From positions 1 to 5,496 of the forward strand of contig JADLDZ010000108.1 in NCBI GenBank assembly GCA_020846375.1: a stretch of 5,496 nucleotides of DNA. Reading direction: 5' to 3'. Under the pieces are notes generated by a model. It saw nothing but the letters and a program-made list of their open reading frames with translations. It did no database searches and had not been told where the DNA came from. Positions 1 to 5,496 of the stretch are shown piece by piece. Origin of the DNA: Nitrospirales bacterium (GTDB lineage Bacteria > Nitrospirota > Thermodesulfovibrionia > Thermodesulfovibrionales > Dissulfurispiraceae). Made by a program: the position numbers and the translations under genes. The stretch's first letter is position 1. Every line of letters begins with the position of its first letter.

Positions 1-319
1 GAGCGAGGGCGAGTTCGGCGTCCTTCCGGGACACGTGCCGTTCATTACCACCCTGACCATAGGGACTCTCATCCTGAGGAAGGAGGGGAAGATCTCCTAC
101 GTGTTCGTCAACTCCGGATATGCCGAGGTGACGTCCGACCGGGTCGTTGTTCTGGCGGACAGCGCGGAAAGGGCCGAGGAGATCGATCTGGAAAGGGCCA
201 TGACCGCAAAAAAACGTGCGGAAGAGAGGCTGAAGCAGGCGGAAAAGGTCGATTTCGTACGGGCGCAGGCAGCGGTCGAAAGGGCGACCATACGAATACA
301 GATAGCGGGAAAAAGATAG
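1..319 (+). CDS. atpC: F1Fo ATP synthase epsilon subunit, C-terminal part (5' end outside window)
   Basis: The visible 105 residues, read from base 2, are the epsilon subunit of F1Fo ATP synthase, the central-stalk subunit that couples rotation to catalysis and can inhibit ATP hydrolysis. The first visible residues, SEGEFGVLPGH, match the conserved family motif near the end of the first beta strands. They are followed by the beta-sandwich (through the VVVLADSAERAEEID region) and an alpha-helical C-terminal hairpin rich in Ala, Arg and Glu. Only about 20-30 N-terminal residues should be missing, given a usual length of 130-140. A GTG at 35 lies inside the conserved PGHVPF motif and is not the real start. 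The frame ends at TAG 317-319 and a strong terminator follows, so this is probably the last gene of an atp operon; that operon is inferred, not seen. Confidence 0.95.
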   Translation, partial: SEGEFGVLPGHVPFITTLTIGTLILRKEGKISYVFVNSGYAEVTSDRVVVLADSAERAEEIDLERAMTAKKRAEERLKQAEKVDFVRAQAAVERATIRIQIAGKR

Positions 320-350
320 AGAGCGCCAAGAGAGCTGGATTCATGAATGC

Positions 351-380
351 AGAAGGGCCGGATGTTCCGGCCCTTTTTTT
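351..380 (+). terminator. Rho-independent terminator of the atp operon
   Basis: A perfect 10-bp stem (353-362 paired with 366-375), with a GGGCCGG core and the three-base loop TGT, runs directly into a run of seven T residues (374-380). It starts 31 bases after the atpC stop. This is a textbook intrinsic terminator and separates atpC from the chemoreceptor transcription unit. Confidence 0.93.
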
Positions 381-474
381 GTCTTCTCCCGGCCGAAAAG
401 AACCCGAGGTGAGGTTGCGGTGTGCTGATGCCTTTTCAGGACTATTTCAGGGTGAACTTTCTGCTGAAAAAATA

Positions 475-504
475 TTGATATAAAGTGTGGAGATCCTATA
501 TAAT
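475..504 (+). promoter_or_regulatory. Sigma70-type promoter of the chemoreceptor gene
   Basis: TTGATA at 475-480 (5 of 6 to the -35 consensus) and a perfect TATAAT at 499-504 are separated by 18 bases. The start of transcription would be near 511, giving a leader of about 43 bases before the ATG at 554. The position matters for gene calling: a longer open frame begins with GTG at 485, inside this promoter, so that upstream start cannot be used on this transcript. No sigma28 flagellar promoter (TAAA-N15-GCCGATAA) is seen here. Confidence 0.8.
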
Positions 505-538
505 TCGACTGCTAAAATTCATGCTGCACGGAGAAACC

Positions 539-546
539 GGGGGAGG
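539..546 (+). promoter_or_regulatory. Ribosome binding site fixing the chemoreceptor start
   Basis: The G-rich GGGGGAGG stretch sits 7 bases upstream of the ATG at 554. An in-frame GTG at 548 is too close to it, and GTG 485 has no such site and precedes the -10 box. The site therefore favours ATG 554. Confidence 0.8.
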
Positions 547-553
547 TGTGCGT

Positions 554-2191
554 ATGGTGCTGTCCCGCTTGAAGAATCTTTCCGTCAAAGGGAAGATCCT
601 GTTGCCCGTTATTGCCGTCATGCTGTTTTCAGGCATTGTGTACAGTGTAGTGATGGGAACGAAGGCGACCGACGTCTCGATGGAACAGAGTAAGAGGGAT
701 CTGACCACCCTGTCGGAAACATCCTTCGCCATCTTTACGGAATATATGTCGAGCGGCACCATGGAGTCGAGCAAGGCAGGCTTTCTCGATCATATGAACA
801 AGATGCTCCCGATGCGGCTCATATGGGGAGAAGCGCTGGATCAGCAGTACGGAAAGCGGGCTCCCGGGGCTTATGCCAAGGACGATCTGGAACGGGAAGT
901 CTTCATAACAAGGAAGCCTGCTTTCCGCATCGAGAAGATCAAGGGGGAGGACCACATCCGGGGCATATTCCCCTATATCAACTCCTCCAATTACATGGGG
1001 AAGAACTGCATCACATGTCATAGTGTCGGGGCGAAGGAGGGGGATGTGCTCGGCGCCCTCAGTGTCGCCCGGTCCCTCAAGGATACGGAGGCTGCGATTT
1101 CCCAGACGAAAATCTTCATCATCGTGGTAACCGTTGTCCTGTCCCTTCTTACTGTCGCCATCATGTACTTTATTACGAAAACCTTTATTGTCTCGCCGCT
1201 GGAGGAAGTGTCCTTTTTCATCGACAGGGCTGCAAACAAGGATTTCAGCCACCGGCTCCCGGTGAAATACGACGATGACATAGGGATAATGGGGAAATCG
1301 GTGATAAAAATGACGGGTGCCATCGCCACCGCCATGAAAGAGGTATCGAAGGCTTCGACCGAACTCGCCCGGAACGCTGCGACGCTGAACAACGCCATCA
1401 GGGAGACCTCGGAGGGGACCAACAAGCAGGCCCAGCAGGCGGCCCAAATCGCCACGGCGGCGGAGCAGATGTCCCAGACGGTCACCGAGATAGCGAAAAA
1501 CAGCCTCAGGGCTTCCGAATCCTCCAATGAGGCCATGAACGTAGCGCAGGAGGGCAAGGCGGTGGTAAGCCGGTCCGTAGACAAGATACATTCCGCGGGG
1601 GGCGCCACCCGTGAGCTCTCTTCCATGATCGCGCGGCTGAACACCAGCGTCGTCGAAATAGGAGAGATCGTTTCGGTCATCAAGGACATTGCCGACCAGA
1701 CAAACCTCCTCGCCCTGAATGCGGCCATCGAGGCGGCCCGCGCCGGGGAGCAGGGACGCGGCTTCGCGGTGGTCGCCGACGAGGTGAGGAAGCTTGCGGA
1801 ACGAACCATGAAAGCCACCACCGAGATTTCCCAGCGGATCTCCGTGGTCCAGAACGATTCGGAGCAGACCTCCCACTCTATGGAAAGCTCGCTGAAGCAC
1901 GTGACCGAGAGCATCGATTTCATGGAGACGGCGAGAGGGTCCCTGGACCGGATCGTGAGCTCCGTGCAGCGGGCGACCGATGAAGTTTCCCAGATTGCCA
2001 CCTCTGTTGAGGAGCAGTCCGCCGCTTCCGAGGAGATCGCCCGGAATATCGAGGATATCTCCACTATTGCCCGCACAACCCAGGAGGCTACCGGGAATCT
2101 TCAGACGATCTTCGAAAGGCTGAACGGCCTCGCGCAGGCGCTCCAGGGCATGGTGCAGGATATCAAGTTCCTGGAAAAAAACAGGCCATAG
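554..2191 (+). CDS. Methyl-accepting chemotaxis protein with periplasmic c-type heme sensor domain
   Basis: A 545-residue transmembrane chemoreceptor that should signal to CheA/CheW. Visible domains are TM1 (about 15-34), a periplasmic domain (about 38-186), TM2 (about 187-212), HAMP (about 209-262) and a long cytoplasmic coiled coil. The hairpin tip is the highly conserved stretch around 372-418, including DQTNLLALNAAIEAARAGE. Likely methylation sites are the TAAEQMSQT region (301-309) and the TSVEEQSAAS region (483-492). The periplasmic domain carries C152-I-T-C155-H156 (bases 1007-1021), a covalent heme c motif. The following GDVLGALSVARS stretch is typical of heme-binding periplasmic sensors such as those of Geobacter GSU0582/GSU0935 and Desulfovibrio DcrA (recalled, not searched). 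About 283 residues follow HAMP, compatible with the 40H signalling class, but heptads were not aligned. There is no C-terminal CheR-binding pentapeptide. Start ATG 554 is chosen from the promoter and ribosome site; an upstream in-frame GTG at 485 is rejected. Confidence 0.95.
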   Translation: MVLSRLKNLSVKGKILLPVIAVMLFSGIVYSVVMGTKATDVSMEQSKRDLTTLSETSFAIFTEYMSSGTMESSKAGFLDHMNKMLPMRLIWGEALDQQYGKRAPGAYAKDDLEREVFITRKPAFRIEKIKGEDHIRGIFPYINSSNYMGKNCITCHSVGAKEGDVLGALSVARSLKDTEAAISQTKIFIIVVTVVLSLLTVAIMYFITKTFIVSPLEEVSFFIDRAANKDFSHRLPVKYDDDIGIMGKSVIKMTGAIATAMKEVSKASTELARNAATLNNAIRETSEGTNKQAQQAAQIATAAEQMSQTVTEIAKNSLRASESSNEAMNVAQEGKAVVSRSVDKIHSAGGATRELSSMIARLNTSVVEIGEIVSVIKDIADQTNLLALNAAIEAARAGEQGRGFAVVADEVRKLAERTMKATTEISQRISVVQNDSEQTSHSMESSLKHVTESIDFMETARGSLDRIVSSVQRATDEVSQIATSVEEQSAASEEIARNIEDISTIARTTQEATGNLQTIFERLNGLAQALQGMVQDIKFLEKNRP

Positions 2192-2198
2192 GCGTCCC

Positions 2199-2417
2199 CT
2201 ATTTTTTCGCTGATGCTGCAGCGGAGGAAGCCAGCAGCGCTATATTGATCGCTATGATGACGAAAACCGCTGTCACCACCGCGTATCCCACTGCCGCCCA
2301 CCCGCTGCGTCCGCTGAATTCGCTGGTAATGGTCAGGACGCTCCCTCCGGTCGCCAGCAGGATAAAGAGTGCGATGAGAAGATTCGTGACCCGATTGGTA
2401 CTTCCCGTCGATGTCAT
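2199..2417 (-). CDS. Small two-helix inner-membrane protein, function unknown
   Basis: I do not recognise this 72-residue protein. It has a short polar N-terminus (MTSTGSTNR), a first hydrophobic helix (about 11-30), a short polar loop with E34-F-S-G-R-S (about 31-39), a second hydrophobic helix (about 40-65) and an Ala/Ser tail ending in KK. The layout suggests an inner-membrane helical hairpin. ATG at 2417-2415 is preferred because a G-rich AAGGGGGTG site lies 6-8 bases upstream; the open frame continues upstream to 2480, but that extension lacks hydrophobic or conserved character. The gene converges on the chemoreceptor with only 7 bases between the stops. The long hydrophobic segments in this frame are unlike a chance shadow frame, and no competing gene overlaps. 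I found no convincing promoter. A real gene is likely; its role is open. Confidence 0.72.
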   Translation of the reverse strand: MTSTGSTNRVTNLLIALFILLATGGSVLTITSEFSGRSGWAAVGYAVVTAVFVIIAINIALLASSAAASAKK

Positions 2418-2565
2418 TGCATTCACCCCCTTCGTTGAAAACATTCCCGGTACGTTATCAGAAAACGGAGGGAAGCGCAATATGCCCCGCGGGAGGGGGA
2501 CGCTCCCTCGCTGCTCCGGGGACGGGAACGCTGCCGCCTTACCATAAACTACAAAAGAGTTATCA

Positions 2566-2581
2566 CAGGATACCTATCCTG
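2566..2581 (-). terminator. Perfect 16-bp palindrome after sodC, possible weak terminator
   Basis: CAGGATA at 2566-2572 and TATCCTG at 2575-2581 are perfect inverted arms, giving a six- or seven-pair hairpin with a very small loop, 15 bases beyond the sodC stop. On the minus strand it is followed after a few bases by CTCTTTTG, a poor T tract. It may end the sodC transcript or be a protein-binding palindrome; the sequence does not decide. Confidence 0.35.
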
Positions 2582-2596
2582 CCGACGCTATTCATT

Positions 2597-3130
2597 TCAA
2601 TCGGGCCTGGTGATCACCCCACAGGCGATGCGCGCACCGGAACTCCCCGAGGGGTCTGTCATTTCGTCATCGGGACCCGCATGAATGACGAGGGAGGTGC
2701 CGCCGGGCTGAAAAAGAGAGTCCTTCCCTTCTTGCAGGGTGACATTCTTCGTCGTGAAGGTGACCTCCACGCTCTCCTCCTGCCCGACCACGAGATTGGG
2801 CAGGTCCCCAGCATGCATTCCTTCCGGATTCTTCATCCCGTGCTCCTTGCCCTCGGGGTTGAAGTGTCCTCCCGCCGACTTGAAATCAGGAGGCTCGCAG
2901 GTGCCCGCCTGATGGACATGGAGCCCGTGGGAGCCTTTCGGAATCGGGGAAAGCTTCAGATAGATCCTGACGCCCTCCTGCACGCCGGGCGTTTCGGTGA
3001 AGTAGACCGTGCCGATCTTCTTCCCCTGAGTGTTGTACATCTCCGCCTTTGCCCTCAGGGGACTTTCTGCATGGGCAAGAGAGCCGTACAGGAGCAGAAC
3101 CGCCGCAAGACAGAGTACCTTCTTTCGCAT
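2597..3130 (-). CDS. sodC: Periplasmic Cu,Zn superoxide dismutase
   Basis: This 177-residue exported enzyme converts superoxide to oxygen and hydrogen peroxide in the periplasm. A Sec signal peptide (residues 1-21, ending AHA before ES) precedes the beta-barrel domain. All expected ligands are visible: copper His71, His73 and His150; bridging His89 in GGHFNP; zinc His97, His106 and Asp109 in HAGDLPN. The active-site arginine is Arg167 in GARIACGV, and Cys78 and Cys170 can form the usual intrasubunit disulfide. Length fits bacterial SodC, and nothing essential is missing, so it should be active. ATG 3130-3128 is chosen because GGAG lies 6 bases upstream and the signal peptide begins there; the open frame extends to 3322, but that part crosses the promoter and a polypurine stretch and looks non-coding. 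The gene is transcribed divergently from the lipoprotein/ABC operon. Confidence 0.96.
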   Translation of the reverse strand: MRKKVLCLAAVLLLYGSLAHAESPLRAKAEMYNTQGKKIGTVYFTETPGVQEGVRIYLKLSPIPKGSHGLHVHQAGTCEPPDFKSAGGHFNPEGKEHGMKNPEGMHAGDLPNLVVGQEESVEVTFTTKNVTLQEGKDSLFQPGGTSLVIHAGPDDEMTDPSGSSGARIACGVITRPD

Positions 3131-3181
3131 AGGAGTCTCCTTTTGCATTTTTCCTTTGATCTCAAGAGTATCGCTTCTCTC

Positions 3182-3210
3182 ATCATAGTGCAAAACCGGA
3201 GGGAAGTAAA
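3182..3210 (-). promoter_or_regulatory. Probable sigma70-type promoter of sodC
   Basis: On the minus strand, TTTACT (complement of 3205-3210, 4 of 6 to the -35 consensus) and TATGAT (complement of 3182-3187, 5 of 6 to the -10 consensus) are 17 bases apart. Transcription would begin near 3175, leaving a leader of about 45 bases before the sodC ATG. Its position inside the upstream extension of the open frame supports the shorter SodC start. Confidence 0.6.
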
Positions 3211-3225
3211 GGCCTGCCGCCGCAG

Positions 3226-3290
3226 CAGCGGGGAGACGGAGAAGCGGAAAAAGGAGAGGGAGAGGAAAGACGGAAGCGAGAAGGGCGGGC
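3226..3290 (+). other. Polypurine tract in the divergent intergenic region
   Basis: About 65 bases that are almost entirely A and G on the plus strand, with only scattered C, lie between the sodC promoter and the likely start of the lipoprotein transcript. It has no reading frame with coding character. It may be a spacer or affect DNA shape, but no function can be assigned from sequence. The rest of the 222-base gap between sodC and the lipoprotein gene holds the promoters described separately. Confidence 0.5.
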
Positions 3291-3317
3291 TTCACGATTT
3301 CTTCATAATGAGTACGG

Positions 3318-3323
3318 TACAAT
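3318..3323 (+). promoter_or_regulatory. Possible -10 box for the lipoprotein/ABC operon
   Basis: TACAAT (5 of 6 to the -10 consensus) lies 29 bases upstream of the lipoprotein ATG, so transcription could start near 3330. No good -35 hexamer is present at 16-18 bases; TTCACG at 3291 is 21 bases away. If this is the promoter it is weak or needs an activator. Confidence 0.35.
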
Positions 3324-3352
3324 AGAGAAAGCTGATCTGAAGCGGAGGAGCG

Positions 3353-3724
3353 ATGGACAAAAAGAGAGTTTCCCTTTTCGTGGCCCTTTTCGTGGGAGCA
3401 CTGATAGTGCTGGCCGGCTGCAGCGCGGAGAAATACGGCAGGGGCATCGATGCCGGCGCACCGGTGATTATGGTCAAGGATATCATGCTCAAGCCGGAGC
3501 TGCAGGGCAGGGATGTCACCATTGTGGGGAGGATCTCCTCGCAGTGCCAGTCGAACGGCTGCTGGTTCTTCCTCCAGGATGATACGGGTCAGGTGTTCGT
3601 AAACCTTCAGCCTGAAAACTTTGTCCTCCCCTCCCGGATGGGCAAGAGGGTGCGGGTGACCGGGACCGTCACCACTGACCAGCAGGGGTACCAGATCATC
3701 GCCCGCGGGGTTGAAGTGAAGTGA
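3353..3724 (+). CDS. OB-fold-like lipoprotein with CQxxGCW motif
   Basis: A 123-residue exported lipoprotein. The N-terminus has two Lys and Arg, a hydrophobic stretch (about 7-22) and a lipobox L20-A-G-C23, so Cys23 should be lipidated after signal peptidase II cleavage. The mature part is a compact beta-rich domain: VTIVGRISS, C65-Q-S-N-G-C70-W71, FFLQDDTGQVFVNL, then GKRVRVTGTVTTDQQGYQIIARGVEV. This strand pattern suggests a small OB fold. The CQxxGCW element recalls the DUF4920-type family (from memory, not searched). The paired cysteines could bind metal or form a disulfide; this is inference. GGAGGAG at 3344-3350 is just upstream of ATG 3353, slightly closer than ideal. Its TGA shares one base with the permease ATG, so it heads an operon with the ABC genes and may be their periplasmic or outer-face partner. 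Confidence 0.88.
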   Translation: MDKKRVSLFVALFVGALIVLAGCSAEKYGRGIDAGAPVIMVKDIMLKPELQGRDVTIVGRISSQCQSNGCWFFLQDDTGQVFVNLQPENFVLPSRMGKRVRVTGTVTTDQQGYQIIARGVEVK

Positions 3725-4881
3725 TGGGCTTCCTGAAGCTGGCGATCAGGAACCTCCAGCGCCACCGGACGCGCAGCATTCTCACCCTCTTCGGCATCGC
3801 CGCGTCGGTGGCGGTGCTCTTCTCCATCCTCTCCTTTAACAGGGGATTCGACAGGGGCCTTGCACGGGAGCTTGACAGAACGGGTATTCACTTCATGGTG
3901 GTGCCCTCGGGTTGCGCCCATGAAGTCGCCTCACTGGTGCTCCATGGGGCGGTCATTCCCAAGTATCTCGATACCGCGGTGCGGGAGAAAATCGACAAGC
4001 TGGAGGGGATTGCCCTTGTCTCTCCCCTTCTCGTGGCCCAACTGCCCAATCCGGAAAAGGGGAGAATTGATCTCGTCTACGGGGTCGAGATGTCGGCCCT
4101 TACCGCCCTCAAGCCCGCATGGGAAGTGGACGGGGAGATCCCGCGGAGCGACGATGAAATCCTTCTGGGGTCGGAGGTGGCGGCGCACGGAGGTATCAGG
4201 AAGGGGGCGACAGTGACCTATCCCCAGGGCACATTCAGGGTCTCGGGGGTCGTAAAGAAGACGGGAAGTCAGGATGACGCCTTCATCTACATGTCCCTCG
4301 CAAAGGCCCAGTCCCTCCTGAAAAAGCCCTCGGGAGCCACCGCGATCGGGGTAAAGGTGAAGAACCCCGAGATGCTTCCGCAGATCACCGATGCGCTGAC
4401 CCGGGAGGTCCCCGGAATCCAGATCGTCACCATGAGCCAGGTGATGAACAGCATCTCGAATCTCGCCGCATCCGCCAGGGTATTGAGCCTCTCCATCGCC
4501 CTCGTCACTGTTTTCATCAGTGCGGTGGGGGTGATGAATTCGATCCTCATGGCGGTTTTCGAGCGCACCCAGGAGATCGGGATGATGCGTGCCGTCGGCG
4601 CATCCCGGGGGGATATCTTCAGGATAGTCCTCAAGGAAACCTCTCTCCTTACCCTCTCGGGCGGCAGCGTGGGGATCCTCCTCTCCCTCGTGGGGACCGG
4701 TGTCATAGAGGCTTTCGTCAGAAAAGTGATGCCCTATGTTCCGGGTGGAGACATGGTGAAATTCGAGCCGGCGCTTGCACTGGCGAGTCTTGCCTTCAGT
4801 CTCGCCATCGGCATCCTTGCGGGGCTCTACCCTGCATGGAAGGCATCCACCATCAATCCGGTGGAGGCGATAAAGGGATGA
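3724..4881 (+). CDS. FtsX/MacB-type ABC transporter permease
   Basis: A 385-residue inner-membrane permease of the type VII ABC superfamily (FtsX, LolC/E, MacB). The layout is classic: TM1 (about 18-38), a large periplasmic MacB_PCD-like domain (about 40-250), then TM2 (about 251-276), a cytoplasmic coupling segment ERTQEIGMMRAVGASRGDIF (280-299), TM3 (about 308-333) and TM4 (about 349-369), ending in the family-typical YPAWKASTINPVEAIKG. With one permease gene visible, a homodimer working with the next gene's ATPase is likely, though another permease could follow outside the window. Such systems move lipoproteins, peptides or drugs, or work as envelope mechanotransmitters; the substrate here is unknown. 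Just outside TM1 is G63-C64-A-H66-E, with possible metal ligands. ATG 3724 is preferred; a GTG at 3721 is in frame. The start overlaps the previous stop by one base, and no strong ribosome site is seen, so translation is probably coupled. Confidence 0.93.
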   Translation: MGFLKLAIRNLQRHRTRSILTLFGIAASVAVLFSILSFNRGFDRGLARELDRTGIHFMVVPSGCAHEVASLVLHGAVIPKYLDTAVREKIDKLEGIALVSPLLVAQLPNPEKGRIDLVYGVEMSALTALKPAWEVDGEIPRSDDEILLGSEVAAHGGIRKGATVTYPQGTFRVSGVVKKTGSQDDAFIYMSLAKAQSLLKKPSGATAIGVKVKNPEMLPQITDALTREVPGIQIVTMSQVMNSISNLAASARVLSLSIALVTVFISAVGVMNSILMAVFERTQEIGMMRAVGASRGDIFRIVLKETSLLTLSGGSVGILLSLVGTGVIEAFVRKVMPYVPGGDMVKFEPALALASLAFSLAIGILAGLYPAWKASTINPVEAIKG

Positions 4882-5496
4882 TACGGCTGCAGGGGATCGA
4901 AAAGGTGTACCGGAGAGGGGCGGAGGACGTGCATGCCTTGCAGGGGGTCGATCTGCACATCGCGCAGGGGGAGTTCGTTTCGATCGTGGGGCCGTCCGGG
5001 GCGGGCAAGACGACGCTGCTCCATATCCTCGGCTGCCTCGACTCCCCCTCGCGGGGGTCGATGATCCTTGACGAAATCGAGGTGGACCGCATGCATGAGT
5101 CCGAGCGGGTGGAGGTGAGGCGGAAGAAGATCGGCTTCATTTTCCAGCAGTTCTACCTGATACCGGGCATGTCCGTTTTCGACAATGTCTCGCTTCCCCT
5201 GCTCTTCAGCAAGAAGGGGATAGAACGGTCGCATATCGAATCGCTGATCGGGCGTGTCGGTCTCGGGGAGAGGCTCCGCCATGTACCGGGCCAGCTCAGC
5301 GGGGGGGAGATGCAGCGGGTGGCCATCGCGCGCGCATTGGTGAACAGCCCCGAGATCATCCTTGCCGACGAGCCCACCGGGAATCTCGATACGGAAAACA
5401 GCGAGAAGATCTTCCAGCTCCTCGCCTCTCTCAATCGGAAGGGTCTTACCGTAATCATGATCACCCACAATACCGATCTGGCCTTCCGGGCCGGCA
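4878..5496 (+). CDS. LolD/MacB-type ABC transporter ATPase (3' end outside window)
   Basis: The visible 206 residues are an ABC ATPase that should power the preceding permease from the cytoplasmic face. Motifs are complete: Walker A GPSGAGKTT (38-46, Lys44), Q-loop Gln90 in FIFQQFYL, signature LSGGE (140-144), Walker B IILADE with catalytic Glu165, D-loop around NLD (169-171) and H-loop His197 in ITHN. The FIFQQFYLIP and ADEPTGNLD wording is typical of the LolD/MacB/FtsE group. The ATG at 4878 overlaps the permease TGA by four bases (ATGA), a common coupling arrangement. Only about 15-30 C-terminal residues should be missing, as family members are usually 220-240 long. The reading frame is open to the last base of the window. 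Substrate cannot be told from this subunit. Confidence 0.95.
   Translation, partial: MIRLQGIEKVYRRGAEDVHALQGVDLHIAQGEFVSIVGPSGAGKTTLLHILGCLDSPSRGSMILDEIEVDRMHESERVEVRRKKIGFIFQQFYLIPGMSVFDNVSLPLLFSKKGIERSHIESLIGRVGLGERLRHVPGQLSGGEMQRVAIARALVNSPEIILADEPTGNLDTENSEKIFQLLASLNRKGLTVIMITHNTDLAFRAG

Noticed and set aside
481..507. Sigma28 flagellar promoter for the chemoreceptor
   Set aside because: A TAAA is present at 481-484, but the expected GCCGATAA is absent at the proper spacing, while the sigma70 elements are nearly perfect.
629..1900. Long minus-strand open frame (423 codons) opposite the chemoreceptor
   Set aside because: It is rich in Arg, Gly, Leu and Pro without domain structure and lies opposite a clear MCP; it is a codon-bias shadow.
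1018..2076. Second minus-strand open frame (352 codons) opposite the chemoreceptor
   Set aside because: Its Ser/Ala-rich composition mirrors the MCP coiled coil read backwards. There is no ribosome site or recognisable domain.
2174..2208. Possible bidirectional terminator between the chemoreceptor and the small membrane gene (A run 2175-2181, T run 2202-2207)
   Set aside because: The pairing between the A and T runs is weak, with only short broken GC stems inside, and it lies within coding ends; not convincing.
2491..2507. Hairpin GGGAG/CTCCC upstream of the small membrane gene
   Set aside because: Only five pairs in a GC-rich stretch, with no T run and no matching leader structure, so it is probably chance.
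3312..3320. GTACGGTAC palindrome overlapping the possible -10 box, considered as a metal-regulator operator
   Set aside because: It is short, and GTAC is self-complementary, so chance is likely; it does not match a regulator site I can name.
3131..3322. N-terminal extension of SodC to an upstream start
   Set aside because: It would cover the sodC promoter and the polypurine tract and would bury a clear signal peptide behind 64 unrelated residues.
2411..3325. Plus-strand open frame (304 codons) opposite sodC
   Set aside because: sodC on the other strand has every catalytic residue, a signal peptide and a promoter; this frame has no family features.

Overview
The window looks like chromosomal DNA from a Gram-negative, probably anaerobic or microaerophilic bacterium. 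The pointers are a chemoreceptor with a periplasmic c-type heme motif, a Sec-exported Cu,Zn superoxide dismutase, a lipoprotein, and a LolCDE/MacB-like ABC transporter. The gene style recalls Desulfobacterota (Geobacter-like) or Nitrospirota, but this is an impression; no rRNA or other decisive marker is present.

Layout. (1) 1-319 is the C-terminal part of atpC (F1 epsilon subunit), presumably the last gene of an ATP synthase operon, closed by a strong intrinsic terminator at 351-380. (2) A good sigma70-type promoter (475-504) drives a 545-residue methyl-accepting chemotaxis protein (554-2191) whose periplasmic domain has a CxxCH heme c motif. (3) Convergent with it, 7 bp away, is a 72-residue two-helix membrane protein of unknown function (2199-2417, minus). 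(4) sodC lies on the minus strand (2597-3130) with a recognisable promoter. (5) Divergent from sodC, a tightly packed plus-strand operon runs off the window end: an OB-fold-like lipoprotein (3353-3724), a FtsX/MacB-type permease (3724-4881) and a LolD/MacB-type ATPase (4878 to the edge). The last two starts overlap the preceding stops by 1 and 4 nt, which suggests translational coupling.

How the genes may work together. The last three genes very probably encode one envelope ABC system with a membrane-anchored outer-face partner. Two local motifs, CQxxGCW in the lipoprotein and GCxH just outside TM1 of the permease, would suit a metal or thiol role, but this is inference. SodC handles superoxide in the same compartment, and the heme chemoreceptor probably senses redox state or a gas ligand there. 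The shared theme is periplasmic redox and metal chemistry; co-regulation of these units is not shown by the sequence.

I see no rRNA, tRNA, CRISPR array, insertion sequence or phage gene. No single element stands out as an undescribed system. The best candidates are the lipoprotein/permease/ATPase operon, the heme chemoreceptor and the small membrane protein.
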